Assembly: GCA_002316225.1 (NCBI GenBank)
Contig: DCDC01000133.1
Span: forward strand, 1-14,290
Origin: Firmicutes bacterium UBA1065
Lineage (GTDB): Bacteria > Bacillota > Clostridia > Tissierellales > Sedimentibacteraceae
Length of the DNA stretch: 14,290 nucleotides
Direction: 5' to 3'
The translations under genes were made by a program, and so were the position numbers. Below the pieces are notes generated by a model that was not told where the DNA came from, made no database searches, and saw only the letters and a program-made list of their open reading frames with translations. Shown here piece after piece: positions 10,201 to 14,290 of this stretch (its first letter is position 1; each line of letters starts with the position of its first letter).

Positions 10201-13200
10201 CTTTTTACCAGTGGTTTGCTAAAGGATCTTTCATAATCCGTTCCTTTTACCGTAAAGGTTACGGTTCCCGTAGGAGCTTCAAAGTGGTTCGTATTGCCCG
10301 ATACCAATTCGATGCTTAGCTTTAAGCCGTTACCCCCGCGAGACATTTCATAAGGTACAGCCTTAAAGCTGTTTTCTACAACCAATGGTGTTCTCTTGCT
10401 GTAAAGGGTTGTAAATTCGGGGGAATATGAGGATATATAGTATTCATTTCCCCTTCCCTCGTCAAAATATATTACATTGGTTCTGCACCTGTATACAGCC
10501 TGGTCTGCTATACCCGAAGACTTAAATCTTAATTCGTTTGTTGTCTTGCCGTTCATATTTGTCCAAACACCGTTTTCATTCTTCTGCCACTGATAGGATA
10601 TGCCGCTGGGATAGTCTTCCGCATTCTCAACCATAACTTTGATCGTTGATTCAGAATCAGGGTATATTCTTAATTTGCCGTCCAGGTCCAAACCCTCTAT
10701 TTTGTATCTTGGATATCCGACATCGGTCTTTGTCCTTACGGTCAATACCTCGCTTGGAATGCTGTTGTTAGGAACAGAAGCACGAACTGTCTGGATTTGG
10801 TATTGATAATCCTGGTATGGATTTAAATTTTTGTCAATGTACTCAAAGTGGTAGAGCTTATCCGAAGCATTATATACTCCATCAGACATGGGGACAAATT
10901 TAAGCTCATAGCTTCCTGAACCGTCAGGGAACTCATAGTATCTGTAAATCTGGAACCCGGCTACCAACTTATCATAGGTCCATGTGAGGGCTATCTGATT
11001 ATCCGTTGTCTTTTCAACGTTTTGTTTGAAATCATCAGGTAGGCGAGCCGGTGCCACCACATCTTTTACAAGATAACTTACTACAGGGAAGCTAATGTTT
11101 GCATCCTCATACATATAGCTGAAAATCTTCCAAACATGGCTGTATCCGAATTCTTCCGCCTCTGCGGGCATGTTTTGAATTTCTCCTGAGAAAGAGTTGC
11201 CGGCTGTAGTTACATTGAACCAGCCGCCGCCTATTTCGGCCTCTGCTGTAACTCCTACTACCAAACCTCCGCCTCCGGCTCCGGCTTTGGCCTCTATTTT
11301 TCCATAAAAATTGTAGCTGTCCGTAGATTCCTTGGACCAGGAAATTTCTTGTGAAATTGCAGCGCCCCCGCCTGCACCGCTGTATCCTACCCTAGCCCAG
11401 TCTCCGTTATAAACCTTTGCTTTCAAGTAACCGCTTTCGCTTGAACTGTAAGTCGATGGTTCTCCCACGGTATGAGTTAGAATTGAGCCTGAAATCTTAG
11501 GCAGAATATTTTCATAATCCTTTGCAATATTCTCATATGTATCAAGAGGCATCACCTGGACAGCAGCGGTTCTGGGAATATTAACTGTCATTGCCTGTTC
11601 TGTATATGTACCGTCACCGTTTGATGTATAGGCCGTATACTCATAAACCTCTAAAGGTATGGAGAATAACACGACTACATCCTCACCGGCTGTTGCGCTG
11701 TATGATACCGTTTGTTCCAGGGTGCTTGATTCTTCTGTTTCGTAAGTAAATCCTGCCATTACCGTAGCTTCTGCTTCTACTTTTGCAACTTCTACCCCGA
11801 ATACCTCGAATGATTGCTCATAACTTACATAGGCACCTGCTTCAATTGTGGTATTAAAGGTATCTCCTCCCCCTTCACCTTTTGTAGATGAATAGGATGT
11901 AGTTGATTCTGCATAATTTCCGGAAAGATCATCTCTGTCCAGCAAGTCTGAAAAATAGGGTGGAGATGCAAGTACTGCCATGATTTTTGGGTCCGAGTAA
12001 ATAAAATAATGCCTGCCCGTATATTGCATAAATGACGTATCATTATCAGTATTTTGCATGCATATCGAAGTTGAAGTATCTACTTCCCACTTATCCTGGT
12101 AAGGATTGGAATTACTGAAATCCAGCACACTTATATAAGTTTTGTTGGGCGTGAATGAATAACATGATTCAGAAGAACTTATATAATAAGTTCTTATACC
12201 CAAGAGCTTATGAAACCAGCTTTTATAGTAGTATGAAACACTTACATGACCTTCGGTTTCCACTTTTGACATGGTTTGCTGCATTGTTACCAGGGTTTCA
12301 TAGCCGAGTCCTGTCATATCTCCGGAAACAGCACCGTATTCAACGTAATAGTCCTTATTGCCTGCATTGTGCCCGTATTGGTCCAAGGGTGCAACTATTT
12401 CCAGTCCGGCATCGCTATAGGAAATCTGCAGGCTGTCTAAATACAAATACGGGGCTTCGCTCAGTCCTTGTTTTACAACTGCTAGGTTTGCAGGACACAA
12501 GGGTGATGAATAATATACTCCGTTATCTATGCTCATGGCAGAATTAACCAGTTGCCCTTTATCATCTTTTTCAAATAAATCGAAATTCTTGCTAACGTTA
12601 GAAACGAAGGATGTCCCGTTCCAGCTGTATATGGCAACATATCTGGTATTTAAATTTGAACGCTTTATATCAGCATCTGCCTGGCCTCCTAAAATTAGCA
12701 GTTCCTCTCCGCTTCCGGTCAAATCTCCATATGTAAAAGATGCACGGACAATATCTGACTTCCCGTATTTAGGATGGTCAAAGGTAAGGTCGAATTCCTG
12801 TGAGGACTGAAGCATGCGGCTGGTAGCTCCAAACATTATAACAGCCTTGCTGCCTTTGTTGTTATTAGGGCCGTAATAATAACCCCAGGTTGCGCCTATA
12901 TCTGTCTTACCATCTTTGTTAAAATCACCGGATACGAGGGATACCATGTTTGATACATAGCCCTCTTCTTTTAATGAATAGGTCCATGCTACAGACCATT
13001 GGTCCGCATTCTTGTAGGCCTTGCTTCCTTGTCCTGTGGTTGTTTTTAAATCGTAAACAACTATCCTGGAACCGTTTAATTCGGGTATGAATACCGCAAT
13101 TTCGTCGATACCGTCACCATCGTAATCTCCGGTTGTAATCTGAAGATAATTTTGCATCAGGTAAGGAGATGTGGCGAAGTCTTCTTCTATATCGGTAATC

Positions 13201-13910
13201 AAGCCGCTTGGGTTTCCTATTGACTTGGTTTTAGGAATCAATGTTATGGGGCTTCCGTATTCACCTTTATTGTTATCATCGGTGTAATTATCGCCAATTC
13301 TGATATAGAGGCCGCCGTTTTCGCTGTTCTCGCCCGTGTAGAGAAGAACATTCTGCCTCGATTTCCCTTCTTTATTTCCGTCGAAGTTACCACCGGCAAC
13401 CTTGGATGAACCGATTGTAAATTCTCCTGTTGTCGGGCTGTTCAGCCTGGTTTCTACACTATAATTGTCCGGCTGCAAATAGTTTTGTCCGCCCATGGTG
13501 ACATAAGAGCCGTAAACGTTAGTTATTCCTGAAGCAATAGTCATTTGATTCTTTTTTTGCATGACTTGTTGGGTAGTCTTGCTGGTAGTATCATTATGAC
13601 CATAAATAGTCCCAACCAAAGAATTGCTTAAATCATTTTGCGGATGGATGGTTGTCAGTTGATTTAATCCCACCACATACAATTCACTCACGGGATTAAT
13701 GGTCACAGTGTCTTTGCCGTAAGGATTTGAAGTATCGTTTTCGTTATATCCTTCCGGCACCTTGCTGGTGTCAATACCTAATGCCGCCAAAGCATCCATA
13801 TCCGCCATGCTGGTATCTTCCGCCGCCAAAGCATAATTGAAGTTTACCGGTAATATTGAAAGCAGCATGCAGAAAACCAGCAAAACAGAAATTGCCTTTT
13901 TAACTTTCAT
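4239..13910 (-). CDS. Giant secreted SLH-anchored surface protein with FG-GAP head and InlB-B-type repeat stalk
   Basis: A 3223-residue protein. Residues 1-30 are a signal peptide (KVKK, hydrophobic core, then ALAA). About 31-640 form an FG-GAP/VCBS-like region with loops GDYDGDGIDEIAV (261) and GDFNKDGKTDIGA (328). About 665-950 is an unassigned Gly-rich beta region. Then come an FnIII-like domain (about 954-1060), an Ig-like domain (about 1065-1175, SYQWQ at 1105), a Big_3-like domain (about 1176-1298), two MBG-like domains (about 1305-1487), about 17 InlB-B-type repeats (1491-3027) and three SLH domains (3036-3217). The protein should be exported by Sec and held to a secondary wall polymer by the SLH domains; no LPXTG motif or membrane anchor is visible. 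The ATG is preceded by AAGGAGG at near-ideal spacing. No catalytic motif is recognisable, so adhesion or a structural role is the default guess. It has its own promoter and terminator. The exact function is unknown. Confidence 0.93.
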   Translation of the reverse strand: MKVKKAISVLLVFCMLLSILPVNFNYALAAEDTSMADMDALAALGIDTSKVPEGYNENDTSNPYGKDTVTINPVSELYVVGLNQLTTIHPQNDLSNSLVGTIYGHNDTTSKTTQQVMQKKNQMTIASGITNVYGSYVTMGGQNYLQPDNYSVETRLNSPTTGEFTIGSSKVAGGNFDGNKEGKSRQNVLLYTGENSENGGLYIRIGDNYTDDNNKGEYGSPITLIPKTKSIGNPSGLITDIEEDFATSPYLMQNYLQITTGDYDGDGIDEIAVFIPELNGSRIVVYDLKTTTGQGSKAYKNADQWSVAWTYSLKEEGYVSNMVSLVSGDFNKDGKTDIGATWGYYYGPNNNKGSKAVIMFGATSRMLQSSQEFDLTFDHPKYGKSDIVRASFTYGDLTGSGEELLILGGQADADIKRSNLNTRYVAIYSWNGTSFVSNVSKNFDLFEKDDKGQLVNSAMSIDNGVYYSSPLCPANLAVVKQGLSEAPYLYLDSLQISYSDAGLEIVAPLDQYGHNAGNKDYYVEYGAVSGDMTGLGYETLVTMQQTMSKVETEGHVSVSYYYKSWFHKLLGIRTYYISSSESCYSFTPNKTYISVLDFSNSNPYQDKWEVDTSTSICMQNTDNDTSFMQYTGRHYFIYSDPKIMAVLASPPYFSDLLDRDDLSGNYAESTTSYSSTKGEGGGDTFNTTIEAGAYVSYEQSFEVFGVEVAKVEAEATVMAGFTYETEESSTLEQTVSYSATAGEDVVVLFSIPLEVYEYTAYTSNGDGTYTEQAMTVNIPRTAAVQVMPLDTYENIAKDYENILPKISGSILTHTVGEPSTYSSSESGYLKAKVYNGDWARVGYSGAGGGAAISQEISWSKESTDSYNFYGKIEAKAGAGGGGLVVGVTAEAEIGGGWFNVTTAGNSFSGEIQNMPAEAEEFGYSHVWKIFSYMYEDANISFPVVSYLVKDVVAPARLPDDFKQNVEKTTDNQIALTWTYDKLVAGFQIYRYYEFPDGSGSYELKFVPMSDGVYNASDKLYHFEYIDKNLNPYQDYQYQIQTVRASVPNNSIPSEVLTVRTKTDVGYPRYKIEGLDLDGKLRIYPDSESTIKVMVENAEDYPSGISYQWQKNENGVWTNMNGKTTNELRFKSSGIADQAVYRCRTNVIYFDEGRGNEYYISSYSPEFTTLYSKRTPLVVENSFKAVPYEMSRGGNGLKLSIELVSGNTNHFEAPTGTVTFTVKGTDYERSFSKPLVKSATPVSDGDLKDKFTSKATVDVENLPDGVYEISAIYSGSRVFKSLSTQESIDALIGDSGYQLLLNKGAVQSVSFTYGDLITPIVKKYENIGGNIITTTLSSDIKYYLDDEKEELELNGGTFRTPNVGSYTLKVEYDDNFLVQKEFTVSKRDISVKAIDRDDVGKGYVSPSNLPKLELLSSTMAFDEKLEDLKLEIEVRNTAGNLVIPFDNNTNPGSYTIIGKASEETDPVIYNNYNVAFIAGTYIIVAEKYDVDIIAEKYQGRDVGTIALSNSPDGKGGEFSASTELMFFATPYTGYDVDSWSIVVAETGREIMIEPSQLNTSKTRLTYTLKSEDITVSVRFKKSETRLETAKIGEGTITWDDPAFTNGAIVSNGARIDFTALAEDGYTFKEWRIEQGGITTIKAGIANPDGSNTFNFTMGNLYTIVRAVFERDSYTITLSDNLEAVYTYFDDFEGKDVERIVYNGSKILGGTNVTVRVRTGYTVADDSVWMVNGEPKEDVPDSGYTFVILENTSVSVETRQQSYTINTAAQHGSIRVQIGNDQPVTEDEIENVPGGSRLVFTAVPAHGYAFVSFQVEGTDKYTESANTLTISELGSDVTVTAYFTKNTDYTIQVNYGSRASIEYVLYDPMGNEVERDVVDPGDTIEVSNGDKVTLNVTPNAGFMVEKWIIDGTPYITNSNTYDLVNIAKNMTVTVDVISQISYTVNYQALDGGSIVSATSEGIPFASGDKDIGGNSKIVISAEPDTDYMVDYWTFNGQVVRNDDGYDFVGKALTIENLTSDRPTVDIKVYFTDYAEHTVEYDETNVDIDGEFIPDDASEGRVRKGAKAVFTITPDEGYRIVDAGVDISEEDYTIIKNPGNPDDEYGTWTIIVYSVESDITVSAEAKKIYSISIDHVYGGEFLSTTETTYSLQANEGEKVIIEPLADLDRTFVGWDVYDDLDNPIRVDEEEGEFSFIMPDADVTISGEFEDISTVDITIEVYDVNDEAEGGYNGTFSAVIDRDGISGYPEEVVSNTTGGAITNVNRGYRDQYVSWPATRLTIDAEPDEDFRVLKWTVNGTVYTSPLDFPVPSDSINTFIMDVCDDEDIEIVIQFEQIGERIFFGVDGGNGRITSATNESTGNEFISGNTVSSPTLITFEAKANSGYEVEAWLVDGVVVKSGNYESFQYEADGIHGADVKVRFARAPFVVRYSGINGSVTSEQVENGKSVRGDANVTFTAEANPGYRFESFTITGNAISSSTSNPLTITITNNTNVTANFVPFANCQVNFSVIGGNGTLTATNNGADFASGDSADGDDVVVLTAVPNNNYKVKEWIVDGKSVGDSSSYTLRVSRLIHEISVEFERSHFVIDFSASGNGTIAAASDSKPVSSGSSLLKGSSITFSASPTSGYQVKNWQLNGADVAGTNEKTTFTLDNISSDTQVMVVFEPIPEFIVTIVKTGTGEGTVKAYVNGIESTLINNTITVKNHDKIVLEAVPKDEYNNATWSVAGIAALIDGTRATIDDVTANGVATVRFGVAELITVEAYARSENEEPARGTIRVKAGYGSDLETVNAVNTTVNVTKGKTVQFTAVPDEGYKVKKWVINGVEFNNTNDTITRVPETNIKAEVYFEAGIQQNQPEITIKAAEKGQITVTYSYIDDSDQEMTITVNSGDSVPVGVELTVTAVPNAGYRLAAWGDYASNKSGSTIKLIVPANDITISARFEFERSTGGGGGAFVPAPVLYTINAKAGFGGSITPKTASVEAGGSQSFTIVADEGFVISDVLVNGTSLGPVASYTLKDVQKDSSIEAVFAQKPVETPVFSDVNDDDWFAGAVKFVVSLGLFKGTAEDTFSPYTSMTRGMFVTVLGRLYEYMKDISLPASEGSSFSDVSPDQYYAAAVKWASENNIISGYENRQFKPDEPITREQIVAVMYRFAVYTGLDTRKTSNIDGFGDSDDVSAWALEAFRWAVGSGIVGGRTDGTLDPQGPVQRCEVAAILQRFIEQVTAAQ
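4260..4805 (-). other. Three SLH domains (C-terminal cell-wall anchor)
   Basis: Residues about 3036-3090, 3100-3153 and 3163-3217 are three S-layer homology domains. The first two begin with FSDV and have the conserved core as TRGM (3073-3076) and TREQ (3138-3141). The third begins with the less typical FGDSDD, and its core is QRCE (3204-3207), so Thr is replaced but the Arg is kept. Three such units fold together and bind secondary cell-wall polysaccharide, usually pyruvylated. The third unit, although divergent, reaches almost to the C-terminus. Confidence 0.95.
4830..9440 (-). repeat. Array of about 17 divergent InlB-B-type protein repeats
   Basis: Residues 1491-3027 consist of units of about 70-120 residues. 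Each has a beta start such as SYTVNYQALDGGSI, a middle of the kind VTLTAVPNxGYKVKEWIVDG, and an end like ISVEFER. Units start near residues 1491, 1581, 1671, 1759, 1846, 1938, 2033, 2125, 2211, 2335, 2423, 2501, 2582, 2668, 2756, 2855 and 2957. The pattern matches divergent InlB B-repeats (beta-grasp-like modules). The unit near 2211 is the longest, with an insert of about 35 residues. The last unit is set apart by a STGGGGG linker (2943-2949). Units share a pattern but have no long identical stretches, so this is an old array, not a recent duplication. Confidence 0.85.
9450..11051 (-). other. FnIII-like, Ig-like and MBG-like domains
   Basis: Residues about 954-1060 have the look of fibronectin type III (ALTWTYDKLVAGFQIYR, then YQYQIQTV). 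About 1065-1175 is Ig-like (SYQWQKNENGVW, YRCRTN) with only one Cys, so no internal disulfide. About 1176-1298 resembles a Big_3-type domain (TGTVTFTVKG, IYSGSRVF). About 1305-1487 looks like two MBG domains (VSFTYGDL; KRDISVKA ... GSYTIIGKAS). These are structural or adhesion modules that join the head to the repeat stalk. Boundaries are estimates from pattern reading. Confidence 0.6.
11061..11918 (-). other. Unassigned Gly-rich beta region with amphipathic strands
   Basis: Residues about 665-950 do not match a family I can name. Two stretches show strict alternation of hydrophobic and polar or small residues: 700-733 (FEVFGVEVAKVEAEATVMAG and onward through a Ser/Thr/Glu-rich run) and 867-898 (GKIEAKAGAGGGGLVVGVTA and onward). 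Between them lie a helix-like piece (about 790-805) and a Ser-rich piece (about 815-826). The nearest analogy by eye is the insertion hairpins of beta-pore-forming proteins, but this is not established; a plain beta-sandwich is equally possible. Confidence 0.4.
11991..13820 (-). other. FG-GAP/VCBS-like beta-propeller region
   Basis: Residues about 31-640 hold Asp-rich calcium-loop motifs typical of FG-GAP/VCBS blades: GDYDGDGIDEIAV (261-273) and GDFNKDGKTDIGA (328-340) are good copies. GNFDGNKEG (174-182), GDLTGSGEELLIL (396-408) and GDMTGLGYETLV (530-541) are degenerate. Five recognisable blades suggest a propeller with one or two blades too diverged to see. Such propellers often bind ligands or proteins. 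Only two loops keep the full set of acidic residues expected to bind calcium. Confidence 0.72.
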
Positions 13911-13913
13911 TTT

Positions 13914-13920
13914 GCCCTCC
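13914..13920 (-). promoter_or_regulatory. Strong ribosome binding site of the surface protein gene
   Basis: On the minus strand AAGGAGG is followed by GCAAA and the ATG at 13910. This near-ideal Shine-Dalgarno fixes the start and fits a highly translated surface protein. It lies directly after the closing arm of the leader hairpin, so folding need not hide it. Confidence 0.85.
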
Positions 13921-13924
13921 TTTA

Positions 13925-13967
13925 TATCATTAAATATGATTTTTTCATACTAAATTTTTTAATGATA
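13925..13967 (-). other. 5' leader stem-loop of the surface protein mRNA
   Basis: Arms 13925-13934 (TATCATTAAA) and 13958-13967 (TTTAATGATA) are perfectly complementary over 10 bp. Stacked on the inner end is a second 5-bp stem (13935-13939 with 13945-13949) with a 5-nt loop and an 8-nt bulge on one side. The outer arm begins near the predicted transcription start and the closing arm ends 4 nt before the Shine-Dalgarno. Such a 5'-terminal hairpin could stabilise a long mRNA, but the stem is AT-rich. Confidence 0.55.
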
Positions 13968-13970
13968 CAA

Positions 13971-13999
13971 ATTATAAGGCAAAAAAATTTTTTTGTATT
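13971..13999 (-). promoter_or_regulatory. Promoter of the giant surface protein gene
   Basis: A perfect -10 box TATAAT (13976 to 13971) lies 17 nt after a weak -35 AATACA (13999 to 13994, 3 of 6). The spacer contains an A/T tract (AAAAAATTTTTTT), which may bend the DNA. A weak -35 beside a perfect -10 is typical of promoters that need an activator, and a dyad lies immediately upstream. Confidence 0.6.
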
Positions 14000-14014
14000 G
14001 TGACTATATGTCAC
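14000..14014. promoter_or_regulatory. Candidate operator dyad GTGAC-N5-GTCAC
   Basis: A perfect 5-bp inverted repeat with a 5-nt spacer (GTGAC TATAT GTCAC) abuts the -35 box of the surface-protein promoter. Its position fits an activator contacting RNA polymerase. The LAL regulator encoded downstream is one candidate binder, and a Crp/Fnr-type protein another. Short dyads also arise by chance. Confidence 0.35.
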
Positions 14015-14043
14015 TGATTTATGAAATTTCGACAAAAAAACCG

Positions 14044-14113
14044 TGTCATTCTGAGGGCGCCAGCCCGAAGAATCCCATCCTACATGAGATCCTTCGCTTC
14101 GCTCAGGATGACA
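14044..14113. repeat. Dispersed palindromic intergenic repeat element (right)
   Basis: A 70-nt imperfect palindrome starts TGTCATTCTGAG and ends CTCAGGATGACA, with the inner arms GAAGAATC and GATCCTTC around a short centre. It belongs to the same family as the half-copy at 166-196. It is the familiar TGTCATTCTGAG...CTCAGGATGACA type of dispersed repeat seen in many bacterial genomes. It carries no transposase, so it may be a miniature mobile element or a structured-RNA repeat. It lies upstream of the surface-protein promoter. Confidence 0.8.
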
Positions 14114-14124
14114 AAATGCGGTGT

Positions 14125-14207
14125 TCCTTCGCTTCGCTCAGGATGACAGGTGATCCGCTCAGGATGACATATTGCGCTCAGGATGACAAAATGTTCTCAA
14201 GATGACA
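14125..14207 (+). repeat. Degenerating tandem array of the repeat half-unit
   Basis: The 3' half-unit of the palindrome continues as further copies whose core CTCAGGATGACA recurs at 14137, 14158 and 14177, with a variant CTCAAGATGACA at 14196. Including the core at 14102, spacings are 35, 21, 19 and 19 nt. The left part of each unit (TTCCTTCGCTTCG, then GATCCG, then TGCG, then TT) shortens step by step along the array. Confidence 0.8.
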
Positions 14208-14223
14208 AATTGTTCTGATAATG

Positions 14224-14257
14224 AAAAAGTGGGACAGTGAATCATCCACTGTCCCAC
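14224..14257 (-). terminator. Intrinsic terminator of a gene beyond the right edge
   Basis: Arms 14229-14239 (GTGGGACAGTG) and 14247-14257 (CACTGTCCCAC) form a perfect 11-bp GC-rich stem with a 7-nt loop. On the minus strand a TTTTT run follows; on the plus strand no T-run follows. It therefore ends a leftward transcript entering from the right. A TAG at 14277-14275 on the minus strand could be the last codon of that gene, but too little sequence is present to tell. Confidence 0.85.
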
Positions 14258-14290
14258 GATTTGATAACTTGGTTCTATAATAAATGTTGG

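Noticed and set aside
13993..14205. Plus-strand 70-codon reading frame
   Set aside because: It is the translation of the dispersed repeat and its tandem array (repeated RMT and QDD-like peptides), has no ribosome binding site, and starts inside the surface-gene promoter region.
14044..14207. CRISPR array
   Set aside because: Repeat cores are short, spacings are irregular (35, 21, 19, 19) and there are no unique spacers of constant length.

Overview
The window looks like a chromosomal segment of a low-to-moderate GC Gram-positive anaerobe, most likely a member of the Clostridia. The reasons are strong AAGGAGG-type ribosome binding sites, sigma-A-like promoters, a perfect CIRCE heat-shock operator next to hemW, and a giant surface protein anchored by three SLH domains (wall-polymer binding rather than sortase). 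This placement is inferred from gene content, not from a phylogenetic search.

All three complete genes lie on the minus strand, so transcription runs right to left. From the right edge: (a) 14224-14257 is an intrinsic terminator for a gene beyond the edge; (b) 14044-14207 is a dispersed palindromic repeat followed by a degenerating tandem array of its half-unit; (c) a promoter with a dyad beside it and a hairpin-forming leader precede a 3223-residue secreted protein gene (4239-13910); (d) its 3' end carries two hairpins, the distal one an intrinsic terminator; (e) a separate promoter leads to an 839-residue MalT/LAL-type LuxR regulator (1425-3944), followed after about 41 nt by hemW (253-1383), probably as one transcript; (f) hemW ends at a terminator (84-126), next to a half-copy of the same dispersed repeat; (g) at the left edge a sigma-A promoter with a perfect CIRCE at its start site points out of the window, almost certainly to hrcA and the grpE-dnaK-dnaJ operon.

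The giant protein dominates the window. In order it has a signal peptide, an FG-GAP/VCBS-like propeller region, an unassigned Gly-rich beta region with two strongly amphipathic stretches, an FnIII-like domain, Ig-like and MBG-like domains, about 17 divergent InlB-B-type repeats, and three SLH domains. This suggests a long stalk that presents an N-terminal head away from the cell wall. The neighbouring LAL regulator is a plausible but unproven controller of it. hemW and the CIRCE site are housekeeping genes and signals; the regulator and surface gene look like an accessory insertion upstream of hemW, where lepA is found in many Firmicutes.
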